Of a stretch of DNA of 64,000 nucleotides, positions 28,251 through 37,320 are shown one piece after another. Origin of the DNA: GCA-2718815 sp963578105. Its GTDB lineage: Bacteria > Planctomycetota > Planctomycetia > Pirellulales > Pirellulaceae. Numbering within the stretch: the stretch's first letter is position 1; every line of letters begins with the position of its first letter. The DNA lies in the NCBI GenBank assembly GCA_963578105.1, contig CAUZBP010000001.1:62001-126000 (forward strand), written 5' to 3'. The position numbers were made by a program, and so were the translations under genes. The notes under the pieces were generated by a model. That model did not search any database. It saw only the letters and a program-made list of their open reading frames with translations, and was not told where the DNA came from.

Positions 28251-28804
28251 ACTCCTCAAGCTCTCCGGACCTCGATGCGCTGGTGCAGTTGTTTTACGAT
28301 CGGCCCGATGACGAATTGGGTGCATTTCAGGAAGTGCCGGCCAGCGAGTTGCCTCAGTTGGAACGGATCCTGCTGGACCATGATCAACACATGACGTTGA
28401 CGATTGAGGCGCACCACGCTTCGCCTGTTGATCTCCGCGTGCTCGAGGTCCATACCACGGAGACGCATTACGCACGGAAAATACTGCTTTCAAGGAGATC
28501 CGACGGCCGTACCGTTCAGTTTGGCATTGTCCGCTTGGCAAATGTCGTTCTGGAACCGGAAGTTCAAAGTCAACTAACGAGTCAATCGGCTCCGCTTGGC
28601 CGAATTTTGATCGAACACGACGTGCTCAGAAATGTGAGGCTCCTTTCTTTGTGGAAGATAACAGCTGGTGTCGAATTGGCTCGATTTTTTCAAGCGGAAC
28701 CGGAGTCAAGCTGCTATGGGCGTACTGCATTGATCTATTGCAATGGGCTTCCGGCGGTTGAACTCTTGGAGATTGTCAGGCCCATGAAAAATTCTGAACC
28801 ATAA
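28247..28804 (+). CDS. chorismate-lyase-like protein (UbiC/DUF98 type)
   Basis: 185 residues, start overlapping the prenyl synthase stop (ATGA). The C-terminal pattern APLGRILIEHDVLRNVRL, then YGRTALIYCNGLPAVELLEIV, resembles the core of the chorismate pyruvate-lyase / DUF98 fold, as does RILLDHDQHMTLTIEA near the start. Such enzymes release 4-hydroxybenzoate, or a related product, from chorismate. Next to a polyprenyl synthase this would supply the aromatic head for a prenylated aromatic. The assignment rests on pattern only and catalytic residues are not firmly placed. Confidence 0.6.
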   Translation: MNSSSSPDLDALVQLFYDRPDDELGAFQEVPASELPQLERILLDHDQHMTLTIEAHHASPVDLRVLEVHTTETHYARKILLSRRSDGRTVQFGIVRLANVVLEPEVQSQLTSQSAPLGRILIEHDVLRNVRLLSLWKITAGVELARFFQAEPESSCYGRTALIYCNGLPAVELLEIVRPMKNSEP

Positions 28805-29001
28805 GAGCGGGAGTGTTTGGAGTTTAGAAGGGTGATGAAAGAAGCCTGGGTCTGAACCAACGGTAAACTCACCACTTGCCTCGAAACATTGAGAATCCTC
28901 GACGGTACCTAGTGCAGGGTGCCGGTTTGGACTACACTACTGGCTCTTTCTGATCAGGTCAGTTCACTCGATTCTCAAAGTCTTTGACGGTGCCGACAAA
29001 C

Positions 29002-29229
29002 ATGCGGTATTTGATTGGGATTTTCCTCCTGCTACTTCTGGTGCTGCACCAGGACAACTGGTTTTGGGAGGACGACACGCTAGTTTTCGGTTTCATCCCG
29101 ATGGGATTGTTCTACCACGCCTGTATCTCCGTTGCGGCGTCGGTCACCTGGTTTCTGGCAACGAAGTTTGCCTGGCCACGTGCGCTGAGTGACGGCGAAG
29201 AAGCGTCGCAGCAGGGTGCCAACATATGA
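29002..29229 (+). CDS. small membrane protein, DUF3311-like symporter partner
   Basis: 75 residues from ATG 29002 (GTG 28990 and TTG 28984 are in frame upstream). Two hydrophobic segments (YLIGIFLLLLLVLHQ and FGFIPMGLFYHACISVAAS), the second with the P-x-x-L-x-Y-H pattern of DUF3311. It overlaps the downstream sodium:solute symporter by ATGA, the arrangement usual for this family, and probably assists that transporter in the inner membrane. Confidence 0.75.
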   Translation: MRYLIGIFLLLLLVLHQDNWFWEDDTLVFGFIPMGLFYHACISVAASVTWFLATKFAWPRALSDGEEASQQGANI

Positions 29230-30800
29230 CGCAACTTGTCATCATTGTCGCTTATTTGTGTTTGCTGCTTTTATTGGGCCTGGGGGCGAGCCTCTTGTTC
29301 CGTGGCACCAGTAAAGACTATCTACTGGCAAGCCACTCGATCGGTCCCTTTTTATTGCTGATGTCACTATTTGGCACGACCATGACGGCCTTTGCGTTGG
29401 TGGGTTCCTCCGGGGAAGCTTTCAAAGAAGGGATTGGAGTCTACGGGATGCTGGCGTCTTCCAGCGGCATCATCCATTCGTTGTGCTTTTTTGTACTTGG
29501 TATCAAGCTTTGGTCCTGGGGCCATCGTTTCGGATACACAACCCAGATTCAGTTCTTCCGGGACCGCCTGCAGAATGACGGAATCGGCTTACTGTTGTTT
29601 CCTATCATTGTGGGACTCGTCATCCCGTACTTGTTGATCGGTGTGATTTCCAGCGGTGTCGTGATTCAATCAATGACAGGGGGAGCTTTCCCGGAATTGT
29701 TTCCGACATCGAATCCCGGCACACACGGGGGTGTTCCCCCATGGATTGGATCCCTGGTGATTTGCTGTATCGTGTTGACTTACGTGTTCTTTGGTGGCAT
29801 GCGTGGCACTGCCTGGGCAAACGCTTTTCAGACCATCGTATTCATGGTGTTAGGTATTGTGGCATTTTACGTCATTGCCATGAAACTCGGCGGGCAGCCC
29901 TCTTTTCTGGAAAATTTACGGCTGTGTAGTGATGCGGTTTCGCACGAGAAAATCACTCGCATCGACATGTCCAAGACAAAATTTCTTACGTACCTGCTAA
30001 TACCGTTATCCGTAGGCATGTTTCCGCACTTATTCCAGCATTGGCTGACGGCTAAAAGCGCCAGCAGTTTCAAGTTGCCAATTGTAGCTCATCCGGTGTT
30101 TATCATGATTGTTTGGGTCCCTTGCGTGTTGATTGGCATTTGGGCCACAACCAGTTTGGTCCCGGGAAAACCGCCGCTACCTAGAATTTCTGGCACGGAT
30201 ATCGTCAATGCCAATGCCGTACTTCCGTTTCTGGTTAAAACTCAGACCAGTGCTGTATTGGGCGGGTTCTTAACCGCCGGGATCCTGGCGGCCATCATGT
30301 CTTCCTTGGACAGTCAGTTTCTCTGTCTGGGAACTATTTTCACCGGAGACATCGTGGGCCATTACGTCGGCAATGACCGTTTGACGGACCGTAAAAAAAT
30401 CTGGATGGCCCGTGGTTTCATTACCGCCATTGTAGCGGTGACTTATGGCTTGAGTTTGTTGCCACAGCGGAGTGTGTTTGGCATGGGCGTCTGGTGTTTC
30501 AGCGGATTTGCAAGCCTTTTTCCATTGGTGCTGGCTGCGGTTTACTGGAAACGTCTGACAGCCGCCGGAGCCTATGCCAGTATCTTAACAATGATTGTGA
30601 CCTGGTTGTTCCTGTTCAGACAATCTGGTTTTGGCCAGGATCGGGCCTTCACCGTTGACATCCCTGTGGGGGGAGTGACCTATGAAACCATGCCTGTACT
30701 GACAATTTTTCTGGCTTCGGCGGTGGCCCTGGTTGCCGTCTCGCTGGTCACCCGACCACCGAACGAGCAAACATTGGCCCGTTTTTTTGGTGCAAAATAA
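29226..30800 (+). CDS. sodium:solute symporter (SSS family)
   Basis: 524 residues with about 13 hydrophobic segments. Motifs such as SLFGTTMTAFALVGSSGEAF, YVFFGGMRGTAWANAFQTIVF and LAAIMSSLDSQFL are typical of SSS transporters such as PanF and PutP, which couple Na+ entry to solute uptake. Substrate not predictable. The start overlaps the DUF3311-like gene (ATGA). A 7-bp hairpin follows 13 bases after the stop. Confidence 0.92.
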   Translation: MTQLVIIVAYLCLLLLLGLGASLLFRGTSKDYLLASHSIGPFLLLMSLFGTTMTAFALVGSSGEAFKEGIGVYGMLASSSGIIHSLCFFVLGIKLWSWGHRFGYTTQIQFFRDRLQNDGIGLLLFPIIVGLVIPYLLIGVISSGVVIQSMTGGAFPELFPTSNPGTHGGVPPWIGSLVICCIVLTYVFFGGMRGTAWANAFQTIVFMVLGIVAFYVIAMKLGGQPSFLENLRLCSDAVSHEKITRIDMSKTKFLTYLLIPLSVGMFPHLFQHWLTAKSASSFKLPIVAHPVFIMIVWVPCVLIGIWATTSLVPGKPPLPRISGTDIVNANAVLPFLVKTQTSAVLGGFLTAGILAAIMSSLDSQFLCLGTIFTGDIVGHYVGNDRLTDRKKIWMARGFITAIVAVTYGLSLLPQRSVFGMGVWCFSGFASLFPLVLAAVYWKRLTAAGAYASILTMIVTWLFLFRQSGFGQDRAFTVDIPVGGVTYETMPVLTIFLASAVALVAVSLVTRPPNEQTLARFFGAK

Positions 30801-30813
30801 GGTAATTCCCCGG

Positions 30814-30837
30814 TGACGGGTCGATCTGCTCCCGTCA
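30814..30837. terminator. hairpin after the symporter gene
   Basis: TGACGGG (30814-30820) pairs perfectly with CCCGTCA (30831-30837) across a 10-base loop, 13 bases after the symporter stop. There is no T tract after it, so it may stabilise the 3' end of the transcript or terminate weakly. Confidence 0.4.
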
Positions 30838-30963
30838 ACGACCCCATGACTCACCTTGAATGCTGAGCCAAGTCTGTTAAAATTTGGTTTCCACGTACTT
30901 TTTGGTATGCACGGGCCGCAAGTGTCCTTGCTGTTTCACCCGGATTAAAGCGAATCTTGATTT

Positions 30964-31239
30964 ATGCCCTTTCAGAAGCGACCACAAAATCGAAACCATA
31001 GGCGATCCAAAACGAAAAATCGCGCTCCGAAGAAAGATCCGATCTACGTGGATGGCGTTCGGCCCCGTCCCATGTATGTCGATTACAAGGACATTGAGCT
31101 ACTTAAGAAACTTGTCAATCGGCATGGTAAGATCGTCGGTAGACGGAAGACGGGCTGCAAGGCAGCTAGCCAACATGCCGTGACCCAGGCGATCAAGCGT
31201 GCTCGCTTTATGGCCTTGTTGCCGTACGTGGGCGAGTAG
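30964..31239 (+). CDS. rpsR: 30S ribosomal protein bS18
   Basis: 91 residues. The core DYKDIELLKKLVNRHGKIVGRRKTGC and AIKRARFMALLPYV are diagnostic of bS18, a small-subunit protein that pairs with bS6. The N-terminus is a basic extension (MPFQKRPQNRNHRRSK). Unlike the common rpsF-ssb-rpsR-rplI order, it stands alone between a transporter and a thioesterase. A strong terminator hairpin follows 32 bases downstream. Confidence 0.95.
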   Translation: MPFQKRPQNRNHRRSKTKNRAPKKDPIYVDGVRPRPMYVDYKDIELLKKLVNRHGKIVGRRKTGCKAASQHAVTQAIKRARFMALLPYVGE

Positions 31240-31271
31240 CTCGGGCGACGTATCGTAGGAAATCGTGATGG

Positions 31272-31302
31272 ATGCCTGTCGAATCCCAACGGCAGGCATT
31301 TT
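31272..31302 (+). terminator. rho-independent terminator of rpsR
   Basis: A 10-bp stem, left arm 31272-31281 (ATGCCTGTCG) and right arm 31290-31299 (CGGCAGGCAT, one G-T pair), with an 8-base loop, ends in TTTT. It begins 32 bases after the rpsR stop. It also argues against the next gene starting at 31272, since that start would lie inside the stem. Confidence 0.72.
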
Positions 31303-31379
31303 CGTTGCGCCGGGCGGTGTTTGTCTATCTGTCGCTCCTATTTCTGACTACACTACATGTCCGGAAGCGAAGCCCTCTG

Positions 31380-31796
31380 ATGCCCCAACCTTATAAGACA
31401 ACTCGCCTCGTTGAATTCCGCCATACGGATGCAGCTGGCATCGTTCATTTCAGTACTTTCTTTGCCTGGATGGAAGAAGTTGAGCACGAGTTCATTCGCC
31501 GGCTGGGATTCTCCGTATTCATGAAGGACGACGAGGGGACGATTAGTTGGCCCCGAGTTCACACTTCGTGTGACTTTCATGCGCCGATCCGTTTTGAAGA
31601 CACGGTCGACATTGAGATTTCGTTGGAGAAACTTGGTGCCTCAAGTGTTCACTACCATTTCCGTTTTACTTGCAAAGGTCAGGACGTGGCCGACGGAAAG
31701 ATGATTGCAGCATGTTGTCGGATAGAGCAGGGGGCTCGGCCCCGTGCGATTCCCTTACCGGAAACGATTGCCAACAAGCTGAGGCCGTTATTATGA
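31380..31796 (+). CDS. hot-dog fold acyl-CoA thioesterase (4HBT family)
   Basis: 138 residues from ATG 31380; the frame runs 36 codons further upstream but through the rpsR terminator, so the inner Met is chosen. The 4HBT motif VEFRHTDAAGIVHFSTFFAWMEE includes the catalytic Asp. Relatives include 4-hydroxybenzoyl-CoA, YbgC-like and DHNA-CoA thioesterases; substrate is undetermined. The prenyltransferase-like gene follows 46 bases later on the same strand. Confidence 0.85.
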   Translation: MPQPYKTTRLVEFRHTDAAGIVHFSTFFAWMEEVEHEFIRRLGFSVFMKDDEGTISWPRVHTSCDFHAPIRFEDTVDIEISLEKLGASSVHYHFRFTCKGQDVADGKMIAACCRIEQGARPRAIPLPETIANKLRPLL

Positions 31797-31842
31797 TTCC
31801 ACCGGTTGAAAAATTCATGCCTCGGGTTGGCTGGTGGTTGTG

Positions 31843-32769
31843 ATGGTCCCTTATCTAATGGCACTGACTGCCAGGGTTTCCCGGGGGTTGGCGGAGCTGG
31901 ACGAGCAGAGGAGACAGCGTCACATCAAGTTTCTGCGCGCTGCCCAGCTGACCGATGGGGGATTCCCCGGGAGGGAAGGTTGCAGTGACTTGTACTACAC
32001 TGGATTCGCTCTGCGAAGCCTGGCGGTCTTGGGGGAATTGGATGCGAATGTGGCTCGCGCAGCAGCCAGTTATCTCCAGCAACATTTGACAGGTCAGAGA
32101 TCGATCATCGATTTTTTTTCTTTGATTTACGGGGCTGCTGTTTTAGAATCGGCTGCCGCAGTCGATGTATTTGCGGATCAATCGCCGCTCTGGCGCCAGG
32201 AAGTTGTCCGCGCGTTGGAGATGCTGCGGCGAGATGACGGTGGCTATGCTAAAGGGGCGGAAGGTGCGGCCAGTAGCACGTACCACACGTTTCTGGTCTT
32301 GCTCTGCTATGAACTTATCGAACACTCGCTCACTGACCCCGAGCGTGTTGTTGATTTTCTGATGTCACAGCGTAGTGACGACGGTGGATTTCGCGAGATT
32401 CGCGTACAAAAGCGTGGTGCGACAAACCCGACGGCTGCTGCTGTGGCGTCTCTGAAGATTTTGCGGGCGATGGAGGATAGCGTGCGGGAAGATGTTGTCG
32501 AGTTTCTCGTTGAGATGCAGAACGAAGAGGGCGGTTTGCGAGCCAACACGCGCATTCCGATTGCCGATCTGCTCAGTACATTTACCGGTTATCTGACACT
32601 CTTGGATCTCGAAGCCGCAGATCAGATCGACATCGTTGCTGCACGACGTTACGCTAACTCGCTGGAAATTCCGACTGGGGGTTATCGAGGAGCGGCATGG
32701 GACGAAGGAGTCGACGTTGAGTATACGTTTTACGGTTTGGGATGTGCAGCGCTGTTGGGTGTCAGTTGA
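31843..32769 (+). CDS. prenyltransferase beta-subunit-like alpha/alpha-barrel protein
   Basis: 308 residues with four to five repeats of the protein-prenyltransferase / squalene-oxidase type (QLTDGGFPGREGCSDLYYTGFALR, LRRDDGGYAKGAEG, SQRSDDGGFREI, QNEEGGLRANTR). Eukaryotic enzymes bind Zn through Asp, Cys and His. Aligned by eye, the Cys position reads Leu (IADLLSTF) and the His position reads Tyr (DVEYTFYGLG), so the zinc site seems lost. It could bind an isoprenoid without transferring it, or catalyse another reaction. It sits between a thioesterase and an ABC exporter, 98 bases before the latter. Starts at 31834 (GTG) or 31843 (ATG). Confidence 0.78.
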   Translation: MVPYLMALTARVSRGLAELDEQRRQRHIKFLRAAQLTDGGFPGREGCSDLYYTGFALRSLAVLGELDANVARAAASYLQQHLTGQRSIIDFFSLIYGAAVLESAAAVDVFADQSPLWRQEVVRALEMLRRDDGGYAKGAEGAASSTYHTFLVLLCYELIEHSLTDPERVVDFLMSQRSDDGGFREIRVQKRGATNPTAAAVASLKILRAMEDSVREDVVEFLVEMQNEEGGLRANTRIPIADLLSTFTGYLTLLDLEAADQIDIVAARRYANSLEIPTGGYRGAAWDEGVDVEYTFYGLGCAALLGVS

Positions 32770-32867
32770 AAGATCGGTAGATACAGCATATGAGGTGGAA
32801 GACGACGGAGGGGAAAACCGGGAAGTTTAAATTCGAATCAAGAACTCGAAATCGCGAGCCCTGAAAT

Positions 32868-33542
32868 TTGTCGAAACTGATTGCTCTCAATTTGGTAAAG
32901 CACTACGCGACGCGAGCGGAACCGCTCAAAGTGTTGAGTGATGTGTCGTTGCAGCTGTCAGCTGGTGAGAGTCTGGCGGTTTTGGGTCCGAGTGGCTCGG
33001 GCAAGAGCACCCTGTTACATATTTTGGGAACCCTGGACGTTCCTACTTCAGGAAAGTTGACTCTCGACAGTCAGGATCCCTTCGCACTTGACGCGGATGA
33101 ACTGGCCACTTTCCGCAATCAGAAAGTCGGCTTTATCTTCCAAGACCATCATCTTCTACCGCAACTTTCTGCGCTGGAGAACGTTCTTATACCGACTTTG
33201 GCAGCCGGATGCGCAACACCACGGGCCGTCGAGCGGGGTCAGGACTTATTGGAACGCGTGGGTCTGGCTGCTCGCTCCGAACACTTTCCAGCAGAACTAT
33301 CGGGGGGTGAACGGCAACGCGTTGCCATTGCGCGGGCTCTGATTCAACGGCCCCAGTTGCTGTTGGCAGATGAGCCTACCGGGAACCTGGACCGCTCGAG
33401 CAGTGAGAAGATTGGACAATTATTGCTTGAATTGCAGGCCCAGGACGGCCACATGCTGGTTGTCGTTACCCACAGTCATGATCTGGCCGCACAGGCCGAC
33501 CGCCGTTTTGAATTGGATGGGGGCGTGTTGACGTCTGAATGA
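32868..33542 (+). CDS. ABC transporter ATP-binding protein (LolD/MacB type)
   Basis: 224 residues, TTG start. Walker A GPSGSGKSTLLH, Q-loop FIFQDHHLLPQ, signature LSGGERQRVAIARAL, Walker B LLLADEPTGNLD and the H-loop VVTHSHD are all intact. The family powers FtsX-type permeases that move lipoproteins, peptides or lipids. It overlaps the permease gene by ATGA. Confidence 0.94.
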   Translation: MSKLIALNLVKHYATRAEPLKVLSDVSLQLSAGESLAVLGPSGSGKSTLLHILGTLDVPTSGKLTLDSQDPFALDADELATFRNQKVGFIFQDHHLLPQLSALENVLIPTLAAGCATPRAVERGQDLLERVGLAARSEHFPAELSGGERQRVAIARALIQRPQLLLADEPTGNLDRSSSEKIGQLLLELQAQDGHMLVVVTHSHDLAAQADRRFELDGGVLTSE

Positions 33543-36500
33543 TTTCTCCTTCCAAATTAATATTCCGCAGCCTCAGGTACCATCGCCGTATTCATTGCGC
33601 CGTGGCAATGGCGGTGGTCGTAGCCACGGCTATCTTGACAGGCGCCCTGATCGTTGGTGACTCGATGCGGGAGAGCCTTCGCCACCTGTTGTTAGACAGG
33701 CTCGGACATATTGATCACGCTTTTGTGGCGGAGCACTTCTTCCGCGACCAACTGGCCCGCGAGTTGGCTGAAGACGCGACATTCACTGCACACTTCGAGT
33801 CGGCGCAGCCCGCTATTTTTCTGAGAGCCACAGCAGAGAGGACGGATCCAGGAGAGCGTGGGAGATTGCGTGCAAACAAGGTGTTGATTTGGGGCTTGGA
33901 CGTCAACTATTTCCAACTGGGGCAAGGCGGACCCCAAGCTTTTCCTGGGTTAAACGAGGTGGTTTTGAATGAGTCCCTGGCCCGAGAGTTGGGTGCCAAG
34001 TTGGGAGATCCGATCGTCCTGCGGCTCCCCAGACAGAATTTAATTCCTGGCGATAGTCCGTTCGGACGTAAAACAGAAACCGTCCGCAGTTTGGCACGAC
34101 TGAAGGTGGTCGAAATTATTCCTGCTGAAGGTTTGGGGCGGTTTGGTTTACGACCGACGCAGCACGTGCCACGTATCGCTTTCGTTGCTCGGTCGATTTT
34201 GCAAAACGCGTTAGAGCAGCCCGATCGGGCGAATGCGATTCTGATCACCTCTCGACAGCCTGCCGATGCGACGGCCACCAAAGTCCTGCGTGAGGCGCTG
34301 CAGCCAGTGTTGGAGGATTATGGCATGTCGATTGAGCGAGAGAGACTGACGTTTCAGGAATCTCCGCAGGCGTCAATCGATGTAATTTTTGATTATTACA
34401 ACGTGTTTACAAATCGCATGATGTTTCTCCCCGCGGTTGATGCTGCCATCGAGAATGTTTTAGCGGCAGAACACTCGCAGGCGGCGCTGACCTACCTGGC
34501 AAATTCGATTGGTCGGGGGCCGTTTCCGTATCGAGTTCTGGAAAAGGTTGCGCTGTTGCAGCCACCGGGTCAGTCACTTTCCAGTCTGGTTTTAAGTGCT
34601 CTTGCCGCAGAACTCAGCCGACAGGACATCCCCTATTCCACGATCACCGCCATTGATTCGGTATCTCCTTTGGGCCCTGTTTCCACAACCAGTGGAGAGG
34701 CAATTGAAAATCTGTTGGAAGATGAGATTGTGCTGAACCGCTGGGCGGCCGATGTCCTGCAGGTCGGACCTGGCGAATTGGTAAATGTCACCTACTTTAC
34801 ACCCGAGAGCACTCATGGCGCGAACGTCGAGCATTGGGCTACGTTTCGAGTGAGAACGATCGTAGAACTCACCCAGCCTGCCGAACCCTACGACGGCGAG
34901 CAACCTCCTTCCTACGATCAGCGTCCAACTCTCGCGAATGACCCGTGGTTAACTCCTGAAGTCAAGGGTTTCACCGATAAAAAGTCTGTCGAGGATTGGG
35001 ATCCACCGTTCCCATTCGAGCGGCAACGGATTCGTGACGCGGATGAACTGTACTGGGACTACTACCGGGCCACACCCAAGGCCTTTGTTTCGTTGAGTAC
35101 AGGACAAGATCTTTGGGGTACCGTTCGCTTTGGCCGCACGACTTCCTACCGCGTTCCGCATCGTTCCGGTTTGTCTGCAGAAAAGATTGAGGGGAAAATC
35201 CTGAATCAGTTTCTGCGAGATCAACTGCAGCCTGGTTTCCGGTTGTTGCCATTGCGGAGGCAGGGGATTGAGGCATCGCGGGGAACGACATCGTTCAGTG
35301 GACTTTTTCTCGGCTTTAGTTTCTTTCTGATTGCCGCAGCCCTGATGCTGGTGGCCCTGCTGTTTCGACTGGGGATACAGCAACGCGCCGGGGAAGTCGG
35401 AGTCCTGGCGGCGGTGGGTTGGACACGTCCCCAGATCATCAAAGCTTATGCCCTGGAAGGGTTGTTGGTGGCGGCAATCGGCAGCGTGGTGGGTGTTGTG
35501 GCAGGGATCGGTTACGCTGCGCTGATGCTACTGGGCCTGAGTACGTGGTGGGTCGATGCGATTGCGACTCCATTTGTTGAGTTACATAACGTCTCACTTA
35601 CGAGTCTCTGTTTGGGATTATTTAGTGGAATGATTGCCACGTTTTTCGCCATGCTTTTGACCTTCAGGCGTTTACAGCAACCCGTCGTGAGAAATCTTCT
35701 GGCAGGTGTTTGGGAGGAATTTGTGACGGGGTCGGTGCGTGCGGTTAACTGGCGTACGTATTGGGCCATGGGACTTCTCGTGTTGGCTCTGGGATTGGCC
35801 GTTCTGGGGACTCAGTTGGGTGGTGAAGCACAAGCGGGAGCTTTTTTTGGCTGCGGTGGCAGCGTCCTGGTAGCAAGCCTGTTGTCGACTTCCTGGTGGT
35901 TGCGGCGTGGTATCGAAGGTTGCGGAAAACAACCGGTTCACCTGTCCTTGGTGGGACTGGCGCGACGTAATATTTCCCGCAACCCAAGCCGAAGTGTTCT
36001 GACCATCGGCTTGATTGCTGCGGCTACTTTTCTCATCGTGGCCATCAGTTGTTTTCGTGTCGAATTTTCATTGCAGGGAGCAGGCGGGTTTGATTTGATT
36101 GCCGAAAGTGATCAACCGATCTACCACGATTTGAACACGAAGCAGGGGAGAGATGCATTGGGGATCATTGGTCAAGACAGTACGTTCCTTGGGGGGCGGG
36201 AAGCTGGAAATCAAGTGGCAGCGTTTCGAGTTCAAGGGGGCGATGACGCAAGTTGTCTGAACTTATTCCGACCGAACCAGCCACGGGTTCTGGGAGCACC
36301 GGTGAGACTGTTTGAGGACTCCGTTGGGCTGCACGATTTCCGCTGGGCTGAGACATTCTCTCCAACGGACGCTGAACGCCATAACCCATGGTTACTATTG
36401 GAAAAGCGTTTTGATGATGGAGCGGTGCCAGTGATCCTCGACAAAAATACGGCCATGTACAGTATGCATTTGTTTTCGATCCAGGGCGCGGGTACGAGCT

Positions 36501-37252
36501 TTGAAATCAAGTACGACGGCGGGCAGTCGGTGCGGTACAGGATTGTGGCCTTGTTAGCCAACAGTATTTTTCAAGGCAGCATGCTCATTTCAGAAGAGTA
36601 TTTCGTTGATTTGTTTCCTCATGTAGGAGGTTATCAACTGTTTCTAATCCAAACTCGACCCGACAAGTTGACAGTGGGTTCCGTTCATGAAAATGGTATC
36701 GACCAGGGACTGTCGGAACTCACTCATGCGTCGCAGAATCATTCCGGACAAGAGAGGCGCGTCGGCGAAGCCCGGCAACTGAGCGCCATGCTCGAAAATC
36801 GCCTTGGTGACCAGGGTTTGGACGTTCAATCAACGCAAGATGTTTTGAATGGTTTACTAGCAGTGCAGAATACCTACTTGGAGACATTTCAGTCCCTGGG
36901 TGCTTTAGGATTGCTGCTGGGTACCTTCGGATTGGCTACCGTTCAAGTTCGCAGTGTGACGGAGCGGCGGGGTGAACTGGCATTGATGCGCGCCATGGGT
37001 TTCCGTCCAGCAAGGTTGGCGCGGATGGTACTTTTGGAGAATGCATGGTTGTTGTTGACCGGGCTGGGAATGGGAATTTTCTCGGCGATGGTGGCTGTGT
37101 TTCCACATTGGTTGTCAGGTGGCGCTAGCGTCCCGGCAGCTTCGTTATCCAAATTACTGTTGACCGTTCTGGTCGTAGGAATTGTGAGCGGCGGTATTGC
37201 AGTACGGGCCACTTTGCGCACGGGTATGGTGCCGGCATTGCGGTCCGGTTAG
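33539..37252 (+). CDS. large FtsX-domain ABC transporter permease
   Basis: 1237 residues, much longer than LolC/E (~400). An N-terminal membrane helix (AVAMAVVVATAILTGALIVG) precedes a large periplasmic MacB-like domain. A first FtsX block is near residue 590-720 (EVGVLAAVGWTRPQIIKAYALEG), a second periplasmic domain follows, and a second FtsX block lies at the C-terminus (ELALMRAMGFRPARLARMVLLENA). One chain therefore carries both permease halves. With the LolD-like ATPase it forms an exporter; a lipid or lipoprotein substrate is plausible but not shown. Confidence 0.9.
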   Translation: MISPSKLIFRSLRYHRRIHCAVAMAVVVATAILTGALIVGDSMRESLRHLLLDRLGHIDHAFVAEHFFRDQLARELAEDATFTAHFESAQPAIFLRATAERTDPGERGRLRANKVLIWGLDVNYFQLGQGGPQAFPGLNEVVLNESLARELGAKLGDPIVLRLPRQNLIPGDSPFGRKTETVRSLARLKVVEIIPAEGLGRFGLRPTQHVPRIAFVARSILQNALEQPDRANAILITSRQPADATATKVLREALQPVLEDYGMSIERERLTFQESPQASIDVIFDYYNVFTNRMMFLPAVDAAIENVLAAEHSQAALTYLANSIGRGPFPYRVLEKVALLQPPGQSLSSLVLSALAAELSRQDIPYSTITAIDSVSPLGPVSTTSGEAIENLLEDEIVLNRWAADVLQVGPGELVNVTYFTPESTHGANVEHWATFRVRTIVELTQPAEPYDGEQPPSYDQRPTLANDPWLTPEVKGFTDKKSVEDWDPPFPFERQRIRDADELYWDYYRATPKAFVSLSTGQDLWGTVRFGRTTSYRVPHRSGLSAEKIEGKILNQFLRDQLQPGFRLLPLRRQGIEASRGTTSFSGLFLGFSFFLIAAALMLVALLFRLGIQQRAGEVGVLAAVGWTRPQIIKAYALEGLLVAAIGSVVGVVAGIGYAALMLLGLSTWWVDAIATPFVELHNVSLTSLCLGLFSGMIATFFAMLLTFRRLQQPVVRNLLAGVWEEFVTGSVRAVNWRTYWAMGLLVLALGLAVLGTQLGGEAQAGAFFGCGGSVLVASLLSTSWWLRRGIEGCGKQPVHLSLVGLARRNISRNPSRSVLTIGLIAAATFLIVAISCFRVEFSLQGAGGFDLIAESDQPIYHDLNTKQGRDALGIIGQDSTFLGGREAGNQVAAFRVQGGDDASCLNLFRPNQPRVLGAPVRLFEDSVGLHDFRWAETFSPTDAERHNPWLLLEKRFDDGAVPVILDKNTAMYSMHLFSIQGAGTSFEIKYDGGQSVRYRIVALLANSIFQGSMLISEEYFVDLFPHVGGYQLFLIQTRPDKLTVGSVHENGIDQGLSELTHASQNHSGQERRVGEARQLSAMLENRLGDQGLDVQSTQDVLNGLLAVQNTYLETFQSLGALGLLLGTFGLATVQVRSVTERRGELALMRAMGFRPARLARMVLLENAWLLLTGLGMGIFSAMVAVFPHWLSGGASVPAASLSKLLLTVLVVGIVSGGIAVRATLRTGMVPALRSG

Positions 37253-37320
37253 GATAGAAGACAGAAACAAGACGTTGTTTGATCACAAGTTTCCGAGCAC
37301 AAAAATTGTGGAGTTTTACA

